In this document: piece after piece, positions 1 to 8,271 of the stretch
Layout: each line of letters begins with the position of its first letter
How positions within the stretch are numbered: position 1 is the stretch's first letter
Assembly: GCA_011620585.1 (NCBI GenBank)
Contig: WOYV01000087.1
Location: forward strand, 1 to 35,280
From: Draconibacterium sp.
GTDB taxonomy: Bacteria > Bacteroidota > Bacteroidia > Bacteroidales > Prolixibacteraceae
Direction: 5' to 3'
Length of the DNA stretch: 35,280 bases
Made by a program: the position numbers and the translations under genes
Notes under the pieces: generated by a model
Database searches by the model: none
What the model saw: only the letters and a program-made list of their open reading frames with translations
Told to the model about the DNA's origin: nothing

Positions 1-51
1 GTATGTATTTTTATTCGTTTTTATGAAATTTATTAATTTTTAAAAATCCAC

Positions 52-522
52 TTATCGGAGTGGGCTCAACTTTTCAAAGTCCTGAATTTTGGTTTTAAGT
101 GTATTGTATTTCTGAATTGTACCACGTGCAACGCCGCGTTTACCGTTTGGAAACTCTTTAAAGGGCAAATTATCGATATAACCCTGAATGTAACTTGTTA
201 ACCGGTCTAAATCGGTTTTCTTTTGTTTGCCTTGTATTGTATCAATTTGTTCCTGTAACCAGTCCCCGGAAATTTCATTCCCGGCGGTTATTGCGTTATT
301 GAGTTTTTTCTCAATTTCAGTACCCAACGTTTTTAAGTCGGTTTTGAGTTTCTTTAAATCCTCATCGTTTGGTTTAGGGAAGTTGGTGTCGGTGCTCCAA
401 TCTTTTGGATTAATAACATAACCGGATTTTCTTTTAAAAACATTGTTGCGGTCGATTGATAAACGCAGGTAAATGTTTGCCGGGTTACTTTTGCTTTGAA
501 GTAAAAATTTAATCGTTGCCAT
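52..522 (-). pseudogene. Truncated tyrosine recombinase (integrase), N-terminal part only
   Basis: The product, about 156 residues from the ATG at 522, begins MATIKFLLQSKSNPANIYLR, typical of the arm-binding domain of Bacteroidota phage/transposon tyrosine recombinases. It continues with the WSTD motif and a helical stretch leading into the core-binding domain. It stops after DFEKLSPLR, whereas complete family members run to about 400 residues with a C-terminal R-H-R-Y catalytic domain, which is absent. The 50 bases beyond the stop are AT-rich and continue the family in no frame. A GTG start at 561 is possible but adds residues unlike the family. I read this as a decayed remnant of an integrated element, unable to recombine. 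Confidence 0.75.
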
Positions 523-566
523 AATATTAAGGTTTGAACATTTGAACTGATACAAATACACAAAAC

Positions 567-588
567 TTAGTCAACCGTTAGTCAACCG
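567..588. repeat. Two tandem copies of an 11-base repeat upstream of the integrase remnant
   Basis: The unit TTAGTCAACCG occurs twice head to tail, 45 bases upstream of the recombinase ATG. Short direct repeats beside an integrase gene can be arm-type binding sites for the recombinase N-terminal domain; that role is inference. From here to about 770 I see no gene. Confidence 0.55.
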
Positions 589-750
589 TTTTGCAATTTA
601 TTTAAATTATATTCCATTTCATTCCATTAGTCGTTATTGCTGTATTGTCAATAAACAAAGGGAGTTTAGGGTGTTTTTTATCATTTTGTCTATGGTTTCA
701 GAATGTCACAAAATAGGCGGTTTCCGTTCCGATATTCTCCACTTCCAAAG

Positions 751-772
751 GAACCAATTTGGTTCTTTTTTT
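751..772 (+). terminator. Hairpin plus T-run, terminator-like
   Basis: GAACCAA and TTGGTTC form a 7-bp inverted repeat around a single base, followed directly by seven T residues. It has the form of an intrinsic terminator on the plus strand, but no plus-strand gene precedes it, so it may be left over from a deleted gene. It touches the 3' end of the aquaporin remnant. Confidence 0.4.
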
Positions 773-1020
773 ATAATATCTTATTTATTTTTTTCTGGAG
801 AAAGCACGCAATCAGTGCACCAATAATAGGAGCCACCCAGAAAAGCCAGAGTTGACCCAGTGCCCAATCGCCAACAAAAAGTGCCTGGCTGGTACTACGC
901 GCCTGGTTTACCGAGGTGTTTGTAATTGGAATACTGATGAGGTGAATCAATGTGAGAGATAAGCCGATTGCAATTCCGGCAAATCCTTTGGGGCTTTTGA
1001 ATGTGTTGCTCCCACTTTCT
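771..1020 (-). pseudogene. Aquaporin Z C-terminal remnant
   Basis: Reading the minus strand from about 1020 gives some 82 residues, including [19 protein letters not shown], then [15 protein letters not shown] and [19 protein letters not shown], then a stop at 771-773. This is the last third of a bacterial aquaporin (AqpZ group), covering the helix before and the loop containing the second NPA box. An in-frame TGA lies just upstream of the preserved part, and no start or first NPA half is present. The second NPA box reads NQA, so even the preserved pore motif has changed. The usual length is about 230 residues. I call it a pseudogene with good confidence in family and low chance of function. 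Confidence 0.8.
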
Positions 1021-1087
1021 ACTAATCAGCAATTTTCGGAATTTTTAGTATTGGATGGCGGAATGTTCAAAAAAAACGGGATGTAAT

Positions 1088-2314
1088 CTACTTGATTTGA
1101 ATAACCTGAGGACTGTTGGGCAGATCGTTTTCAGGGACCATTATTTCATCGCCTTCATTTACACCGGAAACTACTTCGCACCACTCGTTTCCAATGGTTC
1201 CGAGAATAAGATCGGTTTTAATTCCTTCTTTCCCTTTAATAAGATAAACTGTTTGGTGAGTGGTATTTTCAATTCCGGCTTGCTTTTTTATTCGAAGGAC
1301 ATTTTCCCGCCGGGCGCTAATAACTTCAACGGCAGCACTGGTGTTTGCCTCCAGGCCGGGTTGGTGTTTTTCTTTAAGATGCACATCGAAGCGTACCATT
1401 TGATCATCATACATCTGCGTAATTTCTCCCACCGTACCATGAAGCGTTTTATCGCCAATTTTTACAGTAGCAGGGTTGCCCGTAGCAATCAACCCGTTTT
1501 GTGAAATATTTGCCCAACCCGTTATTTTGAAGGTCGAAAAGTCGGACATTCGCAATAGAAATTGTTCGCTTTCCACCCGTTCGCCTTTTTGCACCGAAAT
1601 TTCCTGGACCACACCGGGTACAGGCGCTGTAATTTTCAGATTTTGAAGAAGTCGTTTTTTAGCAGCCAGATCATCTTTCTGTGAGCTGATTTGCAGGAGC
1701 AAGCCTCTTTTGTCGGTATCCATTTGTTTTAAACGAATGGCATTTTTATCGATAAGGTTTTGAAGATCTGTTTCAGCCAAATCGATTTCATTGCGGGTCC
1801 GTTCAACGCGGGCTTTGTCGATTCCCCCATCTTTCAGCGCCTGTTCCTGCTGCATTAGCGAAGTTTTTAAAGTAGCCAGGCGGTTCTTTTTCACCTCTTC
1901 GCTTTGTGTGAGGCTGAGCCGGGTATTCTCTTCGTTGAGCAGGTATTTTTCAAGTGCGTTCTGTTTCAGTTCCAGTTGCGAGTTGATTCGGTCAATCTCG
2001 GAAAGAACCGCTTTTTCTTCCAATTCGACTAACAAATCACCTTTCATTACCGTACTTCCCGGGTCAACATAAACTTGTTTCACAATACTTCTTTCGGGGC
2101 TTCGCAAAAGAATATCGTTATCCGAATCAACCACCCCCGAAGTTTTTAAGCTAAGCAGAACTTCGCCTCGGCCCACTTTTTCGCGGATTAACGAAGGTGT
2201 TTCGATATCTTTTACTGTTTTCTGGTTCTTCGATAGATAGAATTGGATGCCAGCAAAAACTAAAACGATGGCAAGCCCAGTTGCAAGTACAATTAACCGT
2301 GTTCTGTATCCCAT
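1088..2314 (-). CDS. HlyD/MacA-type membrane fusion protein (periplasmic adaptor)
   Basis: The 408-residue product has one N-terminal membrane segment (about residues 6-27). It then has a split lipoyl/barrel-sandwich domain (about 58-98 and 228-256, the second half reading APVPGVVQEISVQKGE) around a long charged coiled-coil hairpin (about 100-215), and a C-terminal beta-barrel. This is the architecture of adaptors linking an inner-membrane RND or ABC pump to a TolC-type channel. No pump or outer membrane gene adjoins it, so the partner must be elsewhere. The ATG at 2314 is supported by an exact -7 box at 2364-2371. Its substrate cannot be told from sequence. Confidence 0.85.
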   Translation of the reverse strand: MGYRTRLIVLATGLAIVLVFAGIQFYLSKNQKTVKDIETPSLIREKVGRGEVLLSLKTSGVVDSDNDILLRSPERSIVKQVYVDPGSTVMKGDLLVELEEKAVLSEIDRINSQLELKQNALEKYLLNEENTRLSLTQSEEVKKNRLATLKTSLMQQEQALKDGGIDKARVERTRNEIDLAETDLQNLIDKNAIRLKQMDTDKRGLLLQISSQKDDLAAKKRLLQNLKITAPVPGVVQEISVQKGERVESEQFLLRMSDFSTFKITGWANISQNGLIATGNPATVKIGDKTLHGTVGEITQMYDDQMVRFDVHLKEKHQPGLEANTSAAVEVISARRENVLRIKKQAGIENTTHQTVYLIKGKEGIKTDLILGTIGNEWCEVVSGVNEGDEIMVPENDLPNSPQVIQIK

Positions 2315-2363
2315 TGATTCCCGGAATTTGGATTACTTTATGCCGGCTTTTACCGACGCATAA

Positions 2364-2371
2364 CAAAGGTA
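2364..2371 (-). promoter_or_regulatory. Bacteroidota -7 promoter box
   Basis: On the minus strand this reads TACCTTTG, an exact match to TAnnTTTG, 50 bases upstream of the adaptor ATG at 2314. I see no convincing -33 TTTG at standard spacing. Confidence 0.55.
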
Positions 2372-2412
2372 CTAAAATTGGCAAATTATCCATGTCACAC
2401 TTTTGGGGGCCA

Positions 2413-2444
2413 TAAAAAAAGGGTGCAACTTTCGAAACACCCTT
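2413..2444 (-). terminator. Intrinsic terminator of the 2466-3170 gene
   Basis: On the minus strand AAGGGTG and CACCCTT form a perfect 7-bp stem with a 12-base loop, followed by an unbroken T-run. It lies 21 bases past the stop of the upstream gene, so that gene and the adaptor are separate units. Confidence 0.85.
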
Positions 2445-2465
2445 GGTATATGTTATTGTCACCGA

Positions 2466-3170
2466 TTATTTCGGCATTTTAGCTTCAAACAATTTCTGGA
2501 TTTCTTTTAAATACTCCACATCCATTTTATCCGAGCGGACACGAACTACTTCGTACAGTTTACCGTCTTTGTAAAATGAAGCCCTGGCTGCATCAAATTC
2601 GTGGCCTTCCCAATTGTATTTCACATCCATAAATACCTGGTTGAATTCTTCCGAATTAAGATATCTTGAAATAACGATGTATGCAAAAGTTGAATCGTCG
2701 GCATTCAGAAAAATATCATTTGTGAGTTCCTCAAGCATCAGGAACTTTACAATTTTGGCATGTGCTTCAATTCTGCCTTTTAATTTTTTATTCATTAGGA
2801 ATGAAACTCCCTGGCCAAGATAGGCTTCCTGTATTTTTTCCACAAGGTCGGTTTCGGGAAGATGTCTAAGACGAATGGCATCGAGGGAGGTAGAACCAAT
2901 GGTAAGATAAGCTTTCCCGGCATCAAAATTCCATTTATATTTTTTTTCAATATTCTGGGTGGCTCTCAGAATATATTCCAGGGGATACTGTTTGTCGAGG
3001 ACCAGGTATAAATACATTGAACCTGCATCGGTAGGAAGCTCGTGATAATATCCGGGGAACGGATTCAGCGATTCAAAAACAAGGCTGCCCGCGAGAATCT
3101 TTTCCTCCAGGGCTACAACCGTATCATTTTTTGTGAGGTTTACGAACACCTCCATTTTTTTATTTGCCAT
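2466..3170 (-). CDS. Conserved hypothetical protein, 234 residues
   Basis: I do not recognise this family. The product has no signal peptide or membrane segment and appears cytoplasmic. It mixes acidic and aromatic residues (for example LNPFPGYYHELP near residue 35 and YNWEGHEFDAARASFYKDG near 185), has no obvious catalytic motif, and has evenly spread charge. Codon use looks like that of its neighbours. It is transcribed alone, with its own terminator downstream and a divergent metalloprotease gene 42 bases upstream. The ATG at 3170 is kept because MANKKMEVF follows the only open upstream space; the internal Met at residue 6 is an alternative. Confidence 0.75.
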   Translation of the reverse strand: MANKKMEVFVNLTKNDTVVALEEKILAGSLVFESLNPFPGYYHELPTDAGSMYLYLVLDKQYPLEYILRATQNIEKKYKWNFDAGKAYLTIGSTSLDAIRLRHLPETDLVEKIQEAYLGQGVSFLMNKKLKGRIEAHAKIVKFLMLEELTNDIFLNADDSTFAYIVISRYLNSEEFNQVFMDVKYNWEGHEFDAARASFYKDGKLYEVVRVRSDKMDVEYLKEIQKLFEAKMPK

Positions 3171-3176
3171 GTTTGA

Positions 3177-3184
3177 TATATTTG
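3177..3184 (+). promoter_or_regulatory. Bacteroidota -7 promoter box for the metalloprotease gene
   Basis: TATATTTG matches TAnnTTTG exactly, in the 42-base gap between divergent genes and 28 bases before the ATG at 3213. It implies a very short leader. No clear -33 element is visible. Confidence 0.55.
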
Positions 3185-3212
3185 ATCTTTAATTTTTATT
3201 TTATAGTAACAC

Positions 3213-3911
3213 ATGCCGCAACAAGTAGTTCAATTAAAACCCATCGGCAACGTCACTTTTTCGCAGAATCGTCGTTCTAAAAATATAAAATTAAGTGTTA
3301 AACCCGATAAATCGGTACTGGTTTCCTTTCCTTTTTATGTATCGGCGAAGGAAGCTCTGGCTTTTGTCAACAAAAATTTAGACTGGATTATTGGGCAGCA
3401 GTCAAAAATGGAACAACGAAAGACCCGAATAGAAACCCACGATGAAATGCTGACCTGGATGCACCGGATTACTTTTTACCAGGGTGAAACCAATCGGGTG
3501 ATGAAGCGGGGAGAACAGGTACAGGTGGTCGTCCAGGACTTTGACGAGGAATCGTCGAAAGTTTTTATCGAAAATGTGATCACCGAAGTTTATCGGATCG
3601 AAGCCAAAATGCATCTCCCAAAACGACTGTCGGCCCTGGCTAAACAGTTTGGTTTTTCTTTTAATAAAGTGACTGTACGCAACAACCGGCGCAACTGGGG
3701 AAGTTGTTCGTCGGAAAACAATATCAGTTTGAATTTGCAGATGATGAAATTACCCGAAGAACTGATCGACTATATTTTGCTCCACGAATTGGTCCATACC
3801 GAAGTAAAAAATCATGGTGTCAAATTTTGGAAACGGCTCGACCAGGTAACAAAAAACCGTGCCCGCGAATTATCTCGCGAAGTCAGAAAATACTCCACTT
3901 ACACGCTCTGA
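3213..3911 (+). CDS. YgjP/SprT-like zinc metallopeptidase (M48-type HExxH)
   Basis: The 232-residue product carries HELVH (His191, Glu192, His195) followed by KNHGVKFW, whose His201 is the likely third zinc ligand. Upstream is NRRNWGSCSSENNISLN, the RxxWGSC signature of the YgjP (DUF45) family. The N-terminal half is the basic, beta-rich region usual for this family. No signal peptide or membrane segment is seen, so it probably acts in the cytoplasm. The substrate is unknown; the biology of YgjP proteins is poorly characterised. Length is normal. It stands alone between a divergent hypothetical gene and the dGTPase gene. Confidence 0.88.
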   Translation: MPQQVVQLKPIGNVTFSQNRRSKNIKLSVKPDKSVLVSFPFYVSAKEALAFVNKNLDWIIGQQSKMEQRKTRIETHDEMLTWMHRITFYQGETNRVMKRGEQVQVVVQDFDEESSKVFIENVITEVYRIEAKMHLPKRLSALAKQFGFSFNKVTVRNNRRNWGSCSSENNISLNLQMMKLPEELIDYILLHELVHTEVKNHGVKFWKRLDQVTKNRARELSREVRKYSTYTL

Positions 3912-4112
3912 ATTAATTTTATCTCAATATTGGGCAAATATTTTCTTACTTCCCGTCAGTTGATTGGCGGTTTTGGCTTTCCTTCGATCTGGCCATTTTC
4001 TCCCGAACTTTTGGCTCGATTAATTGTAATTCATCGTTCAGTTACGATTTTAAAACTTTCTTCTTCACTCAACTGAGAGAATTAGCGTATTTTCGTGAAT
4101 CAGAACAATAAG

Positions 4113-5441
4113 ATGGATTGGAACAAACTACTTTCGACAAAACGGCTGGGAATGGAAGATTACCAGTCGACCGCTTCACAGGAAGACCGGACACAATTTC
4201 AGCGCGATTACGACCGCATTATTTTCTCTTCTCCTTTTCGAAGGATGCAGAATAAAACTCAGGTGTTTCCGCTGCCCGAACATATTTTTGTACATAACCG
4301 TTTAACCCACAGTCTCGAAGTGGCGAGTGTGGGGCGTTCGCTGGGCAACCTGCTCGCCGAAAAACTGGCGCCACGTTTTCCTTCAAATCCATTTATTCCT
4401 GAAATTGGGACCATTGTTTCCACGGCTTGCCTGGCGCACGATTTGGGTAATCCGCCTTTCGGACATTCTGGCGAAGCCGCTATTTCAAACTATTTTTTAA
4501 AAGGGAAGGGACAGCAGTTTAAATCAGAACTTTTGGAAGGAGAATGGAAAGATTTTACACATTTCGACGGAAACGCAAATGCTTTTCGAACGTTGACTCA
4601 TCAGTTTAACGGGAAACGGAGTGGCGGATTTGCACTTACCTATCCTACGCTGGCAAGCATTGTAAAATATCCTTTCGAATCGGTGCAAGCGGTAAAACCA
4701 AAGTTTGGCTTTTTTCAATCGGATAAAGAAAATTATTATCGCATTGCCGGGGTTCTCGATATTGCAAAAAAATCGGATCAGGTATTTTGCCGTCATCCGC
4801 TGGTTTATTTGGTGGAAGCCGCCGATGATATTTGTTATCAGATTATGGACCTGGAAGATGCCTTTAAACTCGGAATCCTTTCCTGCGACCGTATCAAAAC
4901 AATGTTTCTTGCATTTTATAACCCGGAAGAGGAAAAAGATCAGCTTGAGCGAATTAAGACGACCTTCTCAAAAGTGACCGACCGGAACGAACAGGTCAGT
5001 TACCTGCGGGCGGGTGTAATCGGTAAACTGATTTACGAATGTATTCGGATTTTCGAAGAAAACGAAGCTGCTATTCTCTCAGGTACTTTCGAAGGAAGCC
5101 TGATTGACCGACTTCCGGACCCGCAGGCTGTTGCCATGAAATACGTTCAGAAAATATCGGTAGCCGAAGTGTACAACCACCGCTCGGTAGTAGAGATTGA
5201 AATTGCAGGTTACAAAATTATCGGAACCTTGCTCGAAGAATTTGTAGATGCAATTATGAACCCAGATGACAAATACAGCAAAAAAATATTGTCGCTGCTT
5301 CCCGAACAATACCGGCCAGAAAGCGACAGCGCATACCACAAAATTCAATCGATTGTTGATTTTGTAGCCGGAATGACCGATGTTTTTGCTCTTGATCTGT
5401 ACCGAAAAATAAAAGGAATAAGTTTACCGGGAGTGGTGTAG
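4113..5441 (+). CDS. dgt: Deoxyguanosinetriphosphate triphosphohydrolase
   Basis: This HD-superfamily enzyme hydrolyses dGTP to deoxyguanosine and tripolyphosphate, helping set dNTP pools. The metal site is visible: HNRLTHSLEV (His66) and CLAHDLGNPPFGHSGE (His109-Asp110), both classical dNTPase signatures. RDYDRIIFSSPFRRMQNKTQVF near residue 31 is the conserved family N-terminus. The length of 442 residues is typical. I chose the ATG at 4113 because the protein start MDWNKLLSTKRLG matches the family; an in-frame GTG at 4095 would add six residues. It has its own gap of 180 bases upstream and converges on the AIM24-like gene. Confidence 0.93.
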   Translation: MDWNKLLSTKRLGMEDYQSTASQEDRTQFQRDYDRIIFSSPFRRMQNKTQVFPLPEHIFVHNRLTHSLEVASVGRSLGNLLAEKLAPRFPSNPFIPEIGTIVSTACLAHDLGNPPFGHSGEAAISNYFLKGKGQQFKSELLEGEWKDFTHFDGNANAFRTLTHQFNGKRSGGFALTYPTLASIVKYPFESVQAVKPKFGFFQSDKENYYRIAGVLDIAKKSDQVFCRHPLVYLVEAADDICYQIMDLEDAFKLGILSCDRIKTMFLAFYNPEEEKDQLERIKTTFSKVTDRNEQVSYLRAGVIGKLIYECIRIFEENEAAILSGTFEGSLIDRLPDPQAVAMKYVQKISVAEVYNHRSVVEIEIAGYKIIGTLLEEFVDAIMNPDDKYSKKILSLLPEQYRPESDSAYHKIQSIVDFVAGMTDVFALDLYRKIKGISLPGVV

Positions 5442-5495
5442 TTGGCAGTCGCAGTGTTAAGCCTTGGTAAGTTTACTTAAAACTGCGACTGTCAA
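5442..5495. terminator. Long hairpin between convergent dgt and AIM24-like genes
   Basis: TTGGCAGTCGCAGT pairs with ACTGCGACTGTCAA in a 14-bp stem with one G-U pair. Inside the loop TTAAG (5457-5461) can pair with CTTAA (5476-5480) to lengthen it. It fills the gap between the two convergent stop codons. It lacks a clean T-run on either strand, so a bidirectional terminator role is likely but not certain. Confidence 0.6.
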
Positions 5496-5500
5496 CCGAT

Positions 5501-6271
5501 TTATCCTTCCAAAAGCTGGCCAAACAAACCCGACCTACCTTCTTTTCGCGCATTGCCCCCAGCAGGTGATAGTTCTCTGATCAATTTACGGATCGGCATA
5601 CTTTGTAACCATACTTTCCCGGTACCACGCAAAGTAGCAAGGAAAATACCTTCGCCTCCAAAAACCATCGAACGTAAACCGCCGGCCTGTTCAATGCTGT
5701 AGTCGATGCTGGTTTCGAAACCCACGATACATCCGGTGTCCACCCGAAGCGTCTCGTTGTTCAATTGCTTTTCGATGACTGTGCCACCAGCATGAATAAA
5801 TGCATAACCATCGCCATCAAGCTGCTGAAGAATAAACCCTTCGCCACCGAAAAATCCGGCGCCCAGTTTACGGTTAAAAGTGATTGAAATTTTTGTTCCG
5901 AGAGCTGCACACAAAAAAGCATCTTTCTGGACAATCACCCTTCCTTTAAAATCAGGAAGATGAAGAGGAATTATTGTTCCGGGGTAGGGAGCCGAAAAAG
6001 CTACGCGTTTTTTTCCCCAGCCCTGGTTGGTGAAGTGAGTCAGAAACAACGATTCGCCGGTAATGAGGCGCGAACCTGCACCAATCAGTTTATCAAAAAA
6101 GCCAGCGCCTGGATTACTGCCGTCTCCCATTTTTGCCTCAAACTGAATCCCGTCTTCCATATAAAGCATGGCGCCTGCTTCGGCAATAACAGTTTCGGCC
6201 GGATCGAGCTCAATTTCTAACAATTGTACATCGTGACCAATAATTTGATAGTCAATTTCATGAGATTGCAT
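5501..6271 (-). CDS. AIM24 / TIGR00266 family protein
   Basis: The 256-residue product matches the AIM24 (TIGR00266) family, whose bacterial members are predicted beta-rich proteins of unknown biochemical role. Visible family features are [18 protein letters not shown] near residue 30, [14 protein letters not shown] near 73, a glycine-rich [19 protein letters not shown] run near 137, and [20 protein letters not shown] near 196. There is no signal peptide or membrane helix. Its length is usual. It is a single gene divergent from the rluB-like gene. No function should be inferred from the yeast mitochondrial name. Confidence 0.88.
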   Translation of the reverse strand: MQSHEIDYQIIGHDVQLLEIELDPAETVIAEAGAMLYMEDGIQFEAKMGDGSNPGAGFFDKLIGAGSRLITGESLFLTHFTNQGWGKKRVAFSAPYPGTIIPLHLPDFKGRVIVQKDAFLCAALGTKISITFNRKLGAGFFGGEGFILQQLDGDGYAFIHAGGTVIEKQLNNETLRVDTGCIVGFETSIDYSIEQAGGLRSMVFGGEGIFLATLRGTGKVWLQSMPIRKLIRELSPAGGNARKEGRSGLFGQLLEG

Positions 6272-6372
6272 AATCGTATATTTTTAAGAAGAGTCCCAAA
6301 GTTAATGGATTTGAGTTGAATAAAAGTTGAAATCCGATTTTTTGACGATCTTTGCAAAAATTATTGAAAGCA

Positions 6373-7563
6373 ATGAATAAGGAGAGAAGTTCCGACAGAG
6401 GCGGCAAAGGCAGATCTGCCAGGACAGAGAGAAATACAAGTTCGAAAGCAAACCGTTCGGAAAGAGATTCAGCATCGAAACCTGCCAGGCCAGGGAGAAG
6501 TTCCGTTTCCGGAACCGGAGGATCGGAGCGCAGAAGTTCCGCATCGGCCAGTGGTAGGCCTACCGGCAAACCTGAGCGTGGAAGTTCATTCTCAAACCGA
6601 ACCGAGAGAAGTTCAGTCTCAAAATCGGGCAGACCCGAAAGAAGTGGCGCCCCCGGGAAAGGACGGCCTGAAAGAGGAACCGCTGCTTCGGCATTAGGAA
6701 GACCGACCGGAAAAAGAACCGGAAAATCGAGAGTGGCGCCCAGCGAAGATCCCAAACGAGAGTTTGCTCCAAAGAAATTCGAAAAACGGACATACTCAAA
6801 AGGCAAGTTGGAGGCATCGCGCGGAAAGAAAATGCCCGGGAAAACACTCGAATCAGAGGGAATGCGTTTGAATCGGTTTATTGCCAACGCCGGAGTTTGC
6901 TCACGCCGCGAAGCTGACACTTTCATTACTGCCGGAGTGGTTACAATTAACGGAAAACAGATTACCGAATTGGGAACCCGTGTTATGCCGGGCGACGAAG
7001 TACGTTTCGACGGACGTTTGTTGAGCGCTGAGCGAAAAGTGTATTTGCTGTTGAATAAACCCAAGGACTTTGTAACAACCACCGACGATCCGCATGCCGA
7101 CCGAACCGTGATGGACCTGGTAAAAAATGCCTGCGATGAACGAATCTATCCCGTTGGCAGGCTCGACAGAAATACCACCGGTTTATTGCTTTTTACCAAC
7201 GATGGCGACTTGTCGAAACGGCTCACTCACCCCAGTCACAACATGAAAAAGATTTACCAGGTGAGCCTGGATAAAGCGCTCACAAAAGCCGACCTGGAAA
7301 AGATTGCCGAAGGTTTTGAACTGGAGGACGGGATGATTGCAGCAGACGCAATTTCGTATATCGATACGGAGGATAAAACCGAAATCGGAATCGAAATCCA
7401 TTCGGGAAGAAACCGGGTTGTCCGTCGTATTTTCGAACATTTGGGTTACCGCGTAAAAAAACTTGATCGTGTATTTTTTGCCGGCCTCACAAAGAAAAAC
7501 CTTCCACGTGGGAAATACCGTTTCCTGAGCGAAAAAGAAGTGAAGTTTCTGAAGATGATATAG
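6373..7563 (+). CDS. rluB: RluB-type rRNA pseudouridine synthase with long basic low-complexity N-terminus
   Basis: The C-terminal 230 residues are a standard RsuA/RluB-family enzyme. An S4 RNA-binding domain starts near residue 164 (MRLNRFIANAGVCSRREAD). The catalytic motif GRLDRNTTGLLLFTNDG follows with Asp265 as nucleophile, and HSGRNRVVRRIFEHLGY lies near the end. Members modify 23S rRNA. The first 160 residues are a disordered Ser/Arg/Gly/Lys-rich tail built from repeats such as GRPTGK and GRPERG. Extensions of this kind are common in Bacteroidota and may help contact rRNA (inference). I chose the ATG at 6373; an in-frame TTG at 6352 lies in a possible weak -7 box (GATCTTTG, 6347-6354) and is unlikely. 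Confidence 0.88.
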   Translation: MNKERSSDRGGKGRSARTERNTSSKANRSERDSASKPARPGRSSVSGTGGSERRSSASASGRPTGKPERGSSFSNRTERSSVSKSGRPERSGAPGKGRPERGTAASALGRPTGKRTGKSRVAPSEDPKREFAPKKFEKRTYSKGKLEASRGKKMPGKTLESEGMRLNRFIANAGVCSRREADTFITAGVVTINGKQITELGTRVMPGDEVRFDGRLLSAERKVYLLLNKPKDFVTTTDDPHADRTVMDLVKNACDERIYPVGRLDRNTTGLLLFTNDGDLSKRLTHPSHNMKKIYQVSLDKALTKADLEKIAEGFELEDGMIAADAISYIDTEDKTEIGIEIHSGRNRVVRRIFEHLGYRVKKLDRVFFAGLTKKNLPRGKYRFLSEKEVKFLKMI

Positions 7564-7720
7564 AGGACGAAGTTTTAATTTTCAACTGGCAAATCCAAAT
7601 CATACCTGAACACCAGTAATTCGTAATTCATACCGGTGAAATGATGGTTTGGCTTCTGTTTCATGAAATTTGTCGAATATTTGGCTTTTGTATTTTGAAA
7701 ATTGTTGATCTTTGAAAATG

Positions 7721-7754
7721 ATTACAAGCCATTTCTTTGGCTGTAATTTTTTTT
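7721..7754 (+). terminator. Terminator-like hairpin abutting the sigma-factor start
   Basis: ATTACAAGCC (7721-7730) pairs with GGCTGTAAT (7739-7747) as nine base pairs with a single bulged A and an 8-base loop, followed by eight T residues. It could end the rluB transcript. However, the T-run contains the first two bases of the TTG start codon of the sigma gene, so the hairpin may instead govern sigma expression. Confidence 0.65.
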
Positions 7755-8268
7755 GAATTCGTCTACTAATATTCTGATTTTGGAAAAGGAATTCTTGCAA
7801 ATAATACAAAAGAACCAGGGAATCATCCACAAGGTTTGCAATATTTATTGCGATACGGACGACGACCGAAGTGACCTTTTCCAGGAGATCGTGACACAAT
7901 TGTGGAAATCATTCCCTACTTTCAGGAAAGAATCGAAAGTGTCGACGTGGATGTACCGTGTGGCGCTGAATACAGCGATTACCACCTTTAAAAAAAGCAA
8001 GAGACGACCGGATCAAAACCACCTAACATACGATAATTTTCAGATCGTGGACGAAAGTTACGATCACGAAACTGAAGAAAAGATCAAAAGCCTGCACAAG
8101 GCCGTTAACAATCTGACCGGTGTCGAAAAATCGATCGTGTTGTTGTACCTCGAAGATAATAAATACGAGGAAATTGCGGAGATTACAGGTATTACCCAAA
8201 ACTATGTCAGGGTGAAGATGAACCGGATTAAAAAGAAGCTCAAAAAACTGATGGATACAGAATCATAA
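7753..8268 (+). CDS. ECF-type RNA polymerase sigma factor
   Basis: The 171-residue product has sigma region 2 (about residues 25-85, including DLFQEIVTQLWKSFPTF and STWMYRVALNTAI) and region 4 (about 115-168, with EEIAEITGITQNYVRVKMNR as the DNA-reading helix-turn-helix). It directs RNA polymerase to its own regulon. The only early in-frame starts are TTG codons, at 7753 or 7780; the first Met is far inside region 2. The 7753 TTG overlaps the T-run of a terminator-like hairpin. The next gene follows after three bases and encodes a membrane protein, the usual place for a partner or regulator. No zinc-finger anti-sigma domain is seen there. Confidence 0.88.
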   Translation: MNSSTNILILEKEFLQIIQKNQGIIHKVCNIYCDTDDDRSDLFQEIVTQLWKSFPTFRKESKVSTWMYRVALNTAITTFKKSKRRPDQNHLTYDNFQIVDESYDHETEEKIKSLHKAVNNLTGVEKSIVLLYLEDNKYEEIAEITGITQNYVRVKMNRIKKKLKKLMDTES

Positions 8269-8271
8269 ATT

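Noticed and set aside
1055-1504. 149-codon plus-strand frame near the aquaporin remnant
   Set aside because: It is antisense to the membrane fusion protein and has no signature.
3912-4094. Possible small gene or RNA upstream of dgt
   Set aside because: There is no open frame with a start, and the one inverted repeat (TCAGTTGA..TCAACTGA) is over 100 bases apart.
6258-7082. 274-codon open frame on the minus strand
   Set aside because: It is the mirror of the repetitive RluB tail; its Leu/Pro/Phe repeats arise from the Arg/Gly/Ser repeats on the coding strand.
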